Source: Cunninghamella blakesleeana (taxonomy: Eukaryota; Mucoromycota; Mucoromycetes; Mucorales; Cunninghamellaceae). Taken from it: a stretch of DNA of 64,000 nucleotides. The notes under the pieces are model-generated. The model was not told where the DNA came from and did not search any database. It saw only the letters and a list, made by a program, of their open reading frames with translations. Shown in pieces: positions 1 to 10,609 of the stretch. The position numbers were made by a program, and so were the translations under genes. The stretch is from positions 1,345,501 through 1,409,500 of the forward strand of contig JAFCIZ010000001.1 in the NCBI GenBank assembly GCA_017871115.1, read 5' to 3'. Position 1 is the first letter of the stretch; every line of letters begins with the position of its first letter.

Positions 1-27
1 TAGATTAAAATAGTAATGATAATCAGA

Positions 28-2765
28 TTAATATTTTTCACTAATAACATTCATCATTCTATTACAAATTTTTTTAAATAAATAAAATAAAAAAATTATC
101 AACTTACATAAACATGACCATACGAAGACTATCCCAAACATTTTCACTCATACCGCTTGGAACCGCCACAGGTTGGCCATTTTGGTCTAATAAAGGAGCA
201 GAAGACTGAGTAGCCGAGTGCCCCATATCATCTTGTTGTTGTAAAGCCAAAGCAGTTAATAAGTGTTCGGCAGCTTCTTTATGTTGATTTAAATTAATAC
301 AACTGATGGCTAAGTTATAACGAGCACGAACATAAGAAGGATTGATTTCTAAGGCATTGAAATAAGCATCAATTGCACCAGCTGTATCTTTCGAATTAGC
401 CAAGGTAGCGCCCAATTTATTCCATAATAAATAATCATGGGGTTTACTTGCCACAGCAGCTTTAAAGCAATCAATTGCTTTATGGTATTCTTCAGAAACA
501 TTGAATAGAATTCCAAGTCCTACTTGAACATTAGCGTCCATTTCAGCACCAGGTGAGGAACGAGCAGCATCCAAGAATAAATTGGTCACATATCCATGAC
601 GATCATTATCCGACATCTTACCACGCATATTACTATTTTCTTTAACCAAGTGTTGGTAAGTAGGATTATTTAATAACCATTGTTCTAAACTGTCATAAGC
701 ATCAGCGCGACAATTTTCATTGGTATAACTAACAGCAAGAGCCAACCATCCATCTAAAAGGGCAGGGTTGATTTCTACAGCTTTACGAAGAGCAGCAATT
801 GCGGCGCCATCACGCTCATTTTCTTGTTGTTTTAATCCAAGCGCTTGCCAAGCTTCTGCGTTATTTGTTTCAAGTTGAGCTTTAGCTTCCAGAGCTAATA
901 TAGAATCGGTTAAAGAATGGTGCTGATCTTCAATATTATTTTGATGAATTAAATAGGGGTTATTAGTGGTAAAAGTGTAGGTATTATAATCAGGGTTGAG
1001 GGCTCTATAACCAGTTTCCTCTGAATTTTTAAATCGATCCCAATCTTTTTGCATACCATCCCATTCAGCATCTTGTGCATTTTTTAAATGTGCAATATTA
1101 CGTTGATATTGTTGTACCCAATCATCTAATTCTGTACCACGGCCATATAATCGCTGCATTTCTTCTTCTGATAAATCTTGCTGTTCACCATTATTTTGAA
1201 ATTGTTCTGTCCATCCACGTTCCATTTTTTTAGCAAAATCAGTAGACCACATACTACCACTTTGTTCACTTCCAGCATGAGGTATAAAATCATCTAACCA
1301 ATCTTTAGATCTAGCATCCACAGGGCCCTGTTGTTGCTGTTGTTGTTGATGTATTTGTTGACGTTGACCATTAAATTCTGTACTCCAATCCCCTGATGCA
1401 TTTTTCCCGGTCTCAACCATTTTATCCCCTTCTACGTGAACTTCACGATCACGAAGTTTTTGCATGAGACTCATGAATTGCGAATTTTTAAACTTTGGGT
1501 TATCATTAATATCAACTGAATCTAATAACATAGCCGCTGTACGTGCGAGAGCATCATTATTCGTAGCATCTTCATTAATTCCTTCTTTTTCTGCAAATTC
1601 AGTAGCCCAGTCTTCTTCTTGTGCTGCAAATTCTTTCTCCCAATTTACTTCAGTATCTATAAAATATAATGAATCATATATATAAATTAGAGTATTAATA
1701 ATATTTATATGTTCGTAAATATGAATAAAATAAAATAAAGTATAATATAATATAGCAATCATTTTACCTTGTTTTACTGCATCAAACGCACGTTCAAATG
1801 CTTGATTTTCAGTTTGAGTAATAGATAAAGGAGCAGATTGATGATGTTGCATAAACCCTTGATTAAAAGTAGTTGGCATATAACGTTGCATAGGTTGATA
1901 TCTTTGATGATGGTACATTTCCGGTTGAGCTGAAGTGGAAGGTCCAGCAATAGATTGATTATGTCTAAAAGCTCCTTCAAAATCGTCAAATTGACCTTCT
2001 TGTGGTGGAGGATGAGCAATAGTTGCTTCTTTCATAAAATCATTCGACCAATCTGCATCATGATGGATCATAGAAGGTTGATGATGTAAAGGTTGTTTTT
2101 GTTGTTGTATTGAAGGAGGAGGTCCATGTTGTATTGTTTCTAATTCTCTGTTTAATCCACCGAATTCAAATGCTCCGCCAGGTCGTTCATGTATTACTTC
2201 ATCTTTCATAAAGTCATCAGCAAACTATTATTCATCAGAACAATAATAATAGTAAAGAAGTTTAAGTATTTAGCCTTATTCTATTTTGGTTGTAGTTTCA
2301 TTCCTTTTAATTGTATTTTTCCTTCTCTCTTTATCTTTTTATTTTTTACCTGTCTATCAGCCATTCCTTGAGAAGGTCCTTGACGTGAACGGAACCCTGC
2401 CTTATTAATAAAAAATATAAATAAATAAAAAAAGCAGTAAAAAAAAAGTTAATAATCATTTTTTACTTGTTGACATGTACATTATATATATTTATCAATT
2501 CGATTTTATTTTGTTCTGTTTACTTTTGAGCTTTCAGCATGTTGATCAGCTACAAAGCGATCCTAAATATTATTAAGTAAAAAAAACCAAGAGAGAGAGG
2601 AAGAAAAAAAAGAGAAAGTGTAAGCAAAAAAAAAATTAAGGAACCAGTAAAAATACTTTTTTATACCTGTTGTAAAGATCTATCTTGTTGAAATTGCTTC
2701 ATAAGACCAGCCATTGGATTAACGGGGCCACAGTCGGCCCCTCCGCCTCCCATTGGAAATGCCAT
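28..2765 (-). CDS. PEX5: Peroxisomal targeting signal 1 receptor Pex5 (six exons seen, C-terminus uncertain)
   Basis: Cytosolic import receptor that binds PTS1 cargo and docks at the peroxisome. Exons read: 2765-2667, 2562-2524, 2400-2350, 2224-1768, 1656-108 and 58-28; all junctions keep frame. The first three short exons give the family N-terminus: a Cys at residue 12 in ADCGPVNPM, the usual recycling-ubiquitination site, followed by QFQQDRSLQQ and DRF. The middle has at least seven WxxxF motifs (WSNDF, WEKEF, WATEF, WSTEF, WLDDF, WSTDF, WTEQF), which bind Pex14/Pex13. The C-terminal half is TPR repeats (EAWQALG, WLALAVSY, YLLWNKLGATLAN, YVRARYNLAISC). The intron at 1767-1657 has no in-frame stop and can be misread as coding. 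The last exon gives LRMVMFIMMN and then a stop about six codons on. Pex5 normally runs some 20 residues further, so a further intron starting near 48 with exons outside the window is possible. About 741 aa as read. Confidence 0.95.
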
Positions 2766-3428
2766 AGTTATATATATAATTGATGTATAAAAAAATGTAA
2801 AAAAGTATAAAGAGAAAGAAAAAAGTATTTAAATGAAAAAGAAGAAAAAAAAAAAAGTGGGTTAAAAAAATTATAATGACAAATAAATTTAATTTTGTGG
2901 GGATATTTTTTTTAAACGGCGCATTTTTTTTTATATTTAAATTTTTCATATGGGAGCTATATTTTTTTTTCCTCTTCTCTTTTTTAACCATAGCTTTTAT
3001 ACTATATAAAAAACATTGTATTTGTATATATATATAATGTTAAATAATTTATATCAATTTAGTTAATCGATATATTCTTAATCTAGTTATGTATTCTAAT
3101 TCATATATATATATATATATATATATTTATACGATTTCAACAAGCTTTACATAATAGGTAGTACAAGCATATAGATATATAGAAGCTTTTAAAGAAAAGT
3201 GAATAAAGTAATATTTCAGGGTTATCTTTATAGATTATTCAACCTGTAAGTATATATAGTATAGAATAAAGTAAAATAAAGTAAAATAATCAGTTTTCTC
3301 AGTATTTAAATGCTCAGCCATTAGTTATATCATAATATATACATATAAATATAAACTAGTTTCCATAATAGTATATTAAAAATATTATTTTATTTATATC
3401 CTATTGAGCCTATATAGTTTATTATCAA
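2766..3428. other. AT-rich intergenic region upstream of PEX5
   Basis: Holds the PEX5 5' flank and the downstream flank of the HSD17B10-like gene. It contains homopolymer A/T runs and an (AT)n run near 3103-3126. I see no further gene. An open frame of 90 codons at 2719-2991 (-) is PEX5 exon 1 read in another frame plus low-complexity sequence. Confidence 0.6.
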
Positions 3429-4648
3429 TTAAGCTCTTAAACCACCATCTAAACGAATAACGGAGCCATTAAACATAGGGTTTGTGATAATATGAACAAC
3501 AGAATCAGCAAATTCATTGGGTTGGCCAAGCCTTTTTGGAAAGAGACAATTAGGTGCTTGGATATTAGTTGCTTTTAGCATTGGTGTATCTAATAATTAT
3601 AATAATGATTTTATTTATATATAAATATACATACATACATATACATATAGTGATTTACCTATAGGTCCTGGGGCGATACAGGCAACTCTTACTCCATGAT
3701 CCGCCAATTCACGAGCTAATGGTAATGTTAATCCAGCAATAGCAGCTATTATGTATATATATATAATTGTTGGTGTATTTTAATGCATTTTATATAAGTA
3801 ATCTATTATATTTATAATGATAAAAAAAATATATATACCTTTTGAAGTACCATAACCAACCAAAGTACCATCTAGGCCAGTAATGGATGATACTAAAATA
3901 ATAACACCTTTTTCGCCTATTTATATATACAATAAAATAAAAATGACATTAATATATGTATATAACCTTTTTTTTTTTTTTTTTTTTTTTTTTTACCATC
4001 ATTGTTGATTTCTGGATTCTTGATCATGACTTGGCTTACTTTGTGTGCAACATTATAAGTTCCCAATAAATTGATATCAATTAGTTGTTTAAATTGTTGA
4101 AATGTTGTTAAGGATTTATTTGGGCCATATCCTTCCATTGAAAGAGGAGGAGTTAATACACCGCTACATAATATGGCACCACATAAATGACTATTATTAA
4201 AATACTGAATAGCTGATGATAATGCTTCTTTAACTTGGGACTATAAAAATAAATAAAGTGAAATAAAAACGAATTCACTTTAACTATATATATTATTTAT
4301 TTATTTGTTTCTTACCTCAGAGGTCACATCGACTGATCCTGGAAAAAATACCCTTTTTTCACCAAGTTTTTTCACCAAGGTAATTGATAAATCAACATTA
4401 ATATCGAAAATCTAAATGGTTAAATGAAAAAAAAGAGTTGTTACTACTTGTCTAATTTATTGATTTTATGATTCATAACTTACAACAACATAACCATCTT
4501 CTTTTACAAGTGATTGTACAACTTGTTTACCAAGGCCACTTGCTCTATTAGAAAATAAAAATAGAAAATTGAATCATGGTTACTTTTTTTTAATGTTTAA
4601 TGTATTTTACCCTCCAGTAACGACAAATACTTTATTTGCCACTAGCAT
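3429..4648 (-). CDS. Short-chain dehydrogenase, HSD17B10/3-hydroxyacyl-CoA dehydrogenase type 2-like
   Basis: NAD-dependent short-chain dehydrogenase resembling mitochondrial HSD17B10, which oxidises 3-hydroxyacyl-CoA in branched-chain amino acid and short fatty acid breakdown. About seven short exons. The first junction spells the nucleotide-binding loop VVTGGASGLGK. Then come DVTSE, the family-typical [17 protein letters not shown] with a short insertion before it, the catalytic Ser in VSSITG and the YxxxK pair in VGYGTSK. The end, [19 protein letters not shown] followed by [12 protein letters not shown] and a stop, closely follows HSD17B10. Start chosen at [13 protein letters not shown] because the Rossmann strand begins at once; no clear presequence is seen, but the animal enzyme uses an uncleaved signal. 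One intron (about 3970-3996) has a long T run on the plus strand. The family is sure; substrate assignment is by resemblance. Confidence 0.87.
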
Positions 4649-5816
4649 TTCTTTTTGTAATCGAATAAAATAAAAAAGATATATATATATATAATAAAAT
4701 AATTTTTTTAGAAAAAAAAGGATTATATATATATATATAATATTCTTTTTGTTCGCTTGATTTGTTAAAAATCAATAAGAAAAGCTACCCCTGATTTTAT
4801 CAAGTTGAAACCTATTTCAACTGACTACCAAGATTTTTATACTTTTTTTTTAATATTATACTTTTTTTTTTCGCTCGAATTTAAGAAAATGTATTTAAAT
4901 GTATTCGACTAATTCCAGATTAGTGTTAAAACCGAAGAATAAAAAAGGGATTGGTTTATAGTGTAACAATTTAAAATGGAGTTATAAACTTTTTACCCAT
5001 ATTTATAGTCGATTTAATTTTATTAATACTTTAATTTATTTTTTTATTTTTATTTCTGATATTTGATTATATCTATATTATCTATTACAATAGTGTGATA
5101 TTTTATACATTTTTATATTTTTAACAGAAATATATGTCAACAATATAAATTGATGTAAGACAAACTTATATACATTATGGTAAACATTACTATCCTAACT
5201 ATATAATGGAAGTATAGATAATAAGATAATTATTATTTTTAATAGTAATAATACTAATGAAAAAAAAAAAATCAATAGAACAATAGAAGTGTTTTTTATT
5301 TTAATATATTGATATGTTATTATCTATTTTTTTTAAAAAAATAATTTCGACTTTTTATAATATAAAATAAAAAATGTAATTATAATTATAAAAAAACGTG
5401 GTTTATCCAATAAAAAGGGTTTGTTTGTACTCCGAAGTCTCGCCTGCACGAAATCTTATTATAATTTTTGATATTATATTTTAATATTTAAAAAAATGGG
5501 ACAAGTTAAAAAAGTATATTAAAATAAAAAAATCAATAACCATGGTAATAATAATAATAATAATATATATGGACTAGAAAATAAATAATAGAAGGTTTGT
5601 AGTTTTCAAACTTTACTCGAGGTTTAAAAAAAGATCAGCGGAAAGCTTAATTTAGTTAATAATTTAAACCGAGCATAAAAACAACCAATAGGATAAATCC
5701 TTTTAGTGTTTTTTTTTAATCTGTACCACAATGGCCAGGTACAAAAGGAAAGTCCGTTCATTCAATTTTTTTTTTAAAACTGAAATTCTATCTCTTTTAT
5801 TATTTTTCTTTCCCTT

Positions 5817-5848
<32 letters not shown>

Positions 5849-6119
5849 CATTCCTTTTTAATATATTTCATTATATATTTAACCATTTATTAAAAAAAAA
5901 TTACTTTTTTAAAAAAATTATTATTTTAGAATATAATATCATTTAAAAAAAAAGTTCGAGACTTTTTATATCTTTTTACAGCTTAGACGAATAATTATAA
6001 TAAAACAATTTATATATAATAAGCGAATTTCATCATTTAATTTAAAACAACAGCAACTTCTTATACCATCAGCTAATATACATATTTATAAAACCAAACA
6101 ATCGATAACATAATATAAA
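4649..6119. other. AT-rich intergenic region between divergent genes
   Basis: About 1.5 kb shared upstream region of the dehydrogenase (-) and G beta (+). It is full of homopolymers and an AAT run near 5547-5563. A CCAAT motif lies near 5686-5690. A 71-codon open frame at 5731-5946 begins with a good ATG context but turns into F/L/I low-complexity sequence after about ten residues, so I do not call it a gene. Confidence 0.55.
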
Positions 6120-7660
6120 ATGAATAAACAAGATGCTACAACCGAACGTATTGCAGCTGCTAGAAGAGAAGCTGAATTACTAAAAGAAAGAATTAAACAG
6201 CGTAGAGAAGCACTTAGTGATACAACCTGTAAGTGAATATAGATATGAAATAAATAGACAATTAAATCTGATATATCGATATAATATAATAGAAAAGGAA
6301 AAAAAAGAAAAAAAAGAAAAGGGTATATAGGATTGTATTATATATATATATATATTTATTTTAAAAAATAAATAATCATCCTATAAAAAAATCAATAAAT
6401 ATATTTATAGAAAACAAAAAATCATGATTATGTTTATACTTGTTCTATTACATATATATTCTTTTTATTAATTTATTTTCGTTTCATTTTTTACTTAGTA
6501 CCTAAAATGGCCAAAAATGTAGAACCACTTCCACGATTAGTAATGAAAATTAGACGTAATCTTCGAGGTCATCTTGCTAAAATTTATGCTATGCATTGGG
6601 CTACAGACGGACAACATTTAGTATCGGCATCACAAGATGGTAAATTAATTGTATGGAATGCTTATACCACTAATAAATTGCACGCTGTGCCTTTAAGATC
6701 TGCATGGGTCATGACCTGTGCTTATTCCCCTTCCGGTAATTTTGCTGCCTGTGGTGGGTTAGATAATGTATGTTCCATTTATAATTTAACCTCCCGTGAA
6801 GGACCTGTGCGTCCTGCAAGAGAATTATCTGCTCATACTGGTTATCTCAGTTGTTGTCGCTTTTTAGATGATCGCCGTATTTTAACTAGTTCTGGGGATA
6901 TGACTTGTTTCTTATGGGATGTAGATGCTGGTGTAAAGATCCAAGAATTTGCTGATCACACTGGTGATGTCATGAGTATCTCTTTGGCCCCTAATGATCC
7001 TAATATCTTTGTTTCTGCTGCTTGTGATGCTACTGCAAAAATTTGGGATATGCGTACTCAAAAATGTGTTCAAACTTTTGTTGGTCATGAATCTGATATT
7101 AATTCTGTCCAGTAAGTTTTTTTTTTATTTTTTTTTTTTTTTTAAAAAAAAAAAAAGAGGGTTTATATATATATAAATATAATCGTATTGACAATTTTAT
7201 CTTTTTATATTTTTTTATTAAATAACAATAGATTCTTCCCTAACGGTATGGCTGTAGGTACTGGTTCTGATGATGCAAGTTGTAGATTGTTTGATTTACG
7301 TGCTGATCGTGAAATGAATGTATATCAAAGTGAAAATATTTTACATGGTATTACCTCTGTTGGATTTTCTATATCTGGTCGTTTATTATTTGCCGGATAT
7401 GACGATTTCAGTTGTCATATTTGGGATTCTCTTAAAGGTGAACGTGTTGGTGTATTAAATGGCCATGATAACAGAGTTTCTTGTCTTGGTGTATCTAGTG
7501 ATGGTATGGCCGTATGTACTGGAAGGTAAATATCAAATCATTCGAAAAATAAAATAAAATATAATAAAAACAATAAACTAATATAATATATACTCATTTT
7601 TTATTTTTATTTTTTTTTAATAACAATAGTTGGGATTCAATGTTAAAAGTATGGGCTTAA
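6120..7660 (+). CDS. Heterotrimeric G-protein beta subunit
   Basis: WD40 propeller subunit that pairs with G gamma at the plasma membrane and transmits GPCR signals (pheromone/trisporoid or nutrient signalling in fungi). Four exons, 6120-6228, 6499-7111, 7232-7525 and 7630-7660, give exactly 348 aa, close to the usual length of about 340-350. The N-terminus is the coiled-coil helix that binds G gamma ([21 protein letters not shown]). Blades follow with the typical phrases [106 protein letters not shown] and a last [10 protein letters not shown]. The last exon is only 31 nt including the stop. Several beta paralogues exist in Mucoromycota, so no gene number is given. Confidence 0.97.
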
Positions 7661-7997
7661 TTTTTTAATAATCACAATAGCATTAATTACAGAATGATTT
7701 TTATTTTCAAAAAAAAAAAAAAAAAAAAAAAAACATGAAATTATGATTTATACCGACTTTTTTTTTTTCTTTTTCTTTTCCTTTTTTCACTTCCTCTTTC
7801 ATATTATATACATATATTTATTTATTTATATTATTATTTATTACTTATTACTTTTATTTTTATTATTATTATTATTGGACATTAATATATATAATAAAAT
7901 TGATAACTATTAAACATATAATATTACTAAACTAATTATTTAATCCATATAACCGTTGTAGTGATAGGGAGGAACAGGATAATATATAATGCGTTTT
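7661..7997. other. Convergent intergenic region with A/T tracts
   Basis: 3' flanks of G beta (+) and the following minus-strand gene. A run of about 24 A lies at 7710-7733 and is followed by T/C tracts. No gene seen. Confidence 0.5.
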
Positions 7998-9436
7998 TTA
8001 TGGATAACGACCTTTTAATGGTTCAATATTATAATCTGATAAATTCACTTTTAAATCTTCTTCAATCACCTTAGTAGTAGGCTTTTGTTTAATGGCACCT
8101 GTCGTCAAATTCAGAGCTTGTACAGCATCTTTTCCAAGTTCATCAACGCCAATTGAATCTCTTGTACCTACTAACAATATTTGGCAATCTGTATAATTCA
8201 AAAAAAGAGTTGTTTCGGTAATAGGAAGAAAACTAAGATCACGAAGTTCTTTTTGTAACCAGCTAGGAAAATTAGGAACTTTGTTGGATTGTCTTGTATT
8301 ATCATGGTCACCACTGCCACTACTTGATTTAGGATTTTTAACCGAAATAGCAAATGTACCTTCATGTTCCAAATTAAAATCTTCTTGTATTTGTGCAGGT
8401 GGGTCAGGGTCAGTCAATATATAACTTAAATAGCTATTTCTTTTTTGTTGGTGGTGAGAGATTGAATAAGCGCCGATACCCTATTATATATATATATATA
8501 TATATAAATAATATACATATAGATTAGTATCAAAATTAAAAAATTTTTTTTGCATAAAAAAAATGTTAATAATTTATTTTTTTCCTTACCAGAATACGCG
8601 CAGCTTCAACCGTACGTTCACCTCGAGTTTTTGTTGAATAAGTATGCTTTTTAAAATCTTTTAATAGTTCATTAAAATCATTTGATGCACCTACTACAGA
8701 GCCCCAGTGTTTTTCATGACTTTTTATTAATGGTAATTTCTTTGACCCAATAACAATGAGAGACGATTTTCTTTTTTCTTTATGTTTAGATGACTTTTCG
8801 TGATTAGGAATTAATAGCATAAATAAATGTTGAGCTTCGTTTGGAGAATTTTCTTTTTTTTCATTGACATCAAGCTAAACATATATAAAGATTAGTAATA
8901 ATATATATTATTATTATTGGTTTAGTTCCTATTATTTTTATTTTTTTATTCTTGTTCTTATTATTATTTTATTTAATGATTACTTTAGGGCGATAAAAAA
9001 AGTAAATATGGCCATGTTCCAAATTGACACCTTCATCGCCTTTATCGGATTCAGATCCACGTTTTTCGTCCATAGTACTACCCTCTTCTTCTTTTTTCAC
9101 AGGATGATGGTCGGCTTTCGTTGTATATTCTCTACTACTTGATCTTGAACGGCGACTTCTAATTGGTGATTTTGATTTAGATCTTCGTTCACCATTGTTT
9201 GATCTTGATCGTTGATCACTACTAGTAGAACTTGATTTCTGTCCAGTACCACTATCACTACTGCCAGTACTAGCTCTTCTTTCCTTACTGCTTGGTCTAG
9301 ATCTTTTATCATGATCTGGTGAACCGGGCTTTACATTTTTACCACTAAGCTTTCGTTCTTTTTTAGCTGGATATTCATTTTCTTCTTCAGATTTATGTAT
9401 TTCGCTATGTTGCCTGCTTCTTGTATTATATGGCAT
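7998..9436 (-). CDS. Conserved protein of unknown function with HGHIYFFYRPKL motif and acidic/RS-like N-terminus
   Basis: Three exons, 9436-8984, 8874-8590 and 8480-7998, all phase 0, giving 406 aa. Residues 1-130 are charged low complexity, rich in R, S, K and E with SRS/RSR dipeptides, so nuclear localisation is plausible. A folded part follows: NLEHGHIYFFYRPKL, a short linker, AQHLFMLLIPN, SSLIVIGSKKLP, HEKHWGSVVGAS, GERTVEAARIL, GIGAYSISHH, YLSYILTDPDPP, IQEDFNLEHEGTFAISVKNP and FLNYTDCQILLVGTRD. From memory this pattern matches a family seen in bacteria and some fungi with no assigned function. I give no symbol. The gene is convergent with G beta. Confidence 0.82.
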
Positions 9437-10518
9437 TATGTTAAGCGTTTTTTTTTTTGAAAAAAAAAGAGAATAGGAAAAATATAAAATAATAAATAGG
9501 TTTAGGTTGAAGAAAGAAAAAAAAAAAAAAAAGGATATATATATATATATATTCAATGTTATGTGTCACATCTTTGTGTCAAATCATGCTCTATTTTGAA
9601 ACTAGTGAATTTATTTTTTTAGAGAAAAAAAATTGTTTAATAAAATAGTAACCCTCGCATATATATTCATAGTTATATTTTTACGTCTTGTTAATATTAT
9701 TTAGATATATAGAGCACTGCTTTATCTTTCTAATCGTAGCTTAATAGCTTTTTTAAAAAATAGTTTTTAAATCCTGTTAGTTTCATATAGTTGTAGAAAT
9801 AGTATAAATGTAATAGATTAGTGTTTTTTTTTTTAAAAAAAAGAGCGATCAAATATAATAATAAAAGGAATATTCTAGTTTAAAGAGTAGTTAGTAAAAA
9901 TACTATAAAAATATATGGAAAGTGGTTAAAAAAAGGAGGAAAAAAAGATTTCATTATTTTATTAATCTAGGAATAAAACAAATTTAAGTCTCGTTTTTAT
10001 CTTTTTTCTTTTTTTTTTTGTAAAATCATAAATATTGGTAAAACCAATCCTTTTTTATTTTTATTTAATATTTTAATATTTCTACTGTTATAGCAAATTC
10101 ACGTATTTATAATTTGGTATGTACGTTATACAATTGATAAAAATGTACTGTTGAATAATACATAATTGATAATTTAAGTAAAGCTATATTTATTGAAAAA
10201 TAATAATGATATTTTCGATGATTAGTACAATACTAATATTTTTTCTAAAGTTTTTTTAATATTTTAATTTTTTATTTATTAAATTTTTAAATGGTAAATA
10301 TTTTACTTTTTGCATTTTGTAAAAATCTAATTATTTTTTTTGAAATATATAGAAATATTAAATTGTTCACCAACAGGATCAAGCATAAAAAAGGCTTCGA
10401 AAAAAAAAAAGTTTGTTCGGTAAGTCCGGTTCAAAAATTTCATCTCCAGATTTTTTTTTTTCACTCTAAAAATAAATAACTATATTATTATTATATATTT
10501 TTTATAAAATAATATTGC

Positions 10519-10555
<37 letters not shown>

Positions 10556-10609
10556 TCTTCCTCTATTCATTTAAATATAAATATAAATAAATAATATTTA
10601 TTCCTCATT
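9437..10609. other. AT-rich intergenic region
   Basis: Upstream regions of two divergent genes. Homopolymers are frequent, with a T run of about 29 at 10522-10550 just before the SR gene. No convincing gene; the 62-codon frame at 10291-10479 is low complexity. Confidence 0.5.

Noticed and set aside
1657..1767. In-frame hydrophobic insert in Pex5, looking like a membrane segment
   Set aside because: It is a 111-nt GT-AG intron whose length is a multiple of three; removing it restores QD-TEVNWEKEF.
5731..5946. 71-codon frame beginning MARYKRKVRSF in a good start context
   Set aside because: After about ten residues it is only F/L/I/K homopolymer translation; no splice partner or homologue recognised.
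7940..7997. Frame after the stop of the 7998-9436 gene encoding YYPVPPYHYNGYMD, suggesting a frameshifted C-terminus
   Set aside because: A stop precedes it in the same frame, there is no intron that would join it, and the called end looks natural; chance 3'UTR reading is more likely.
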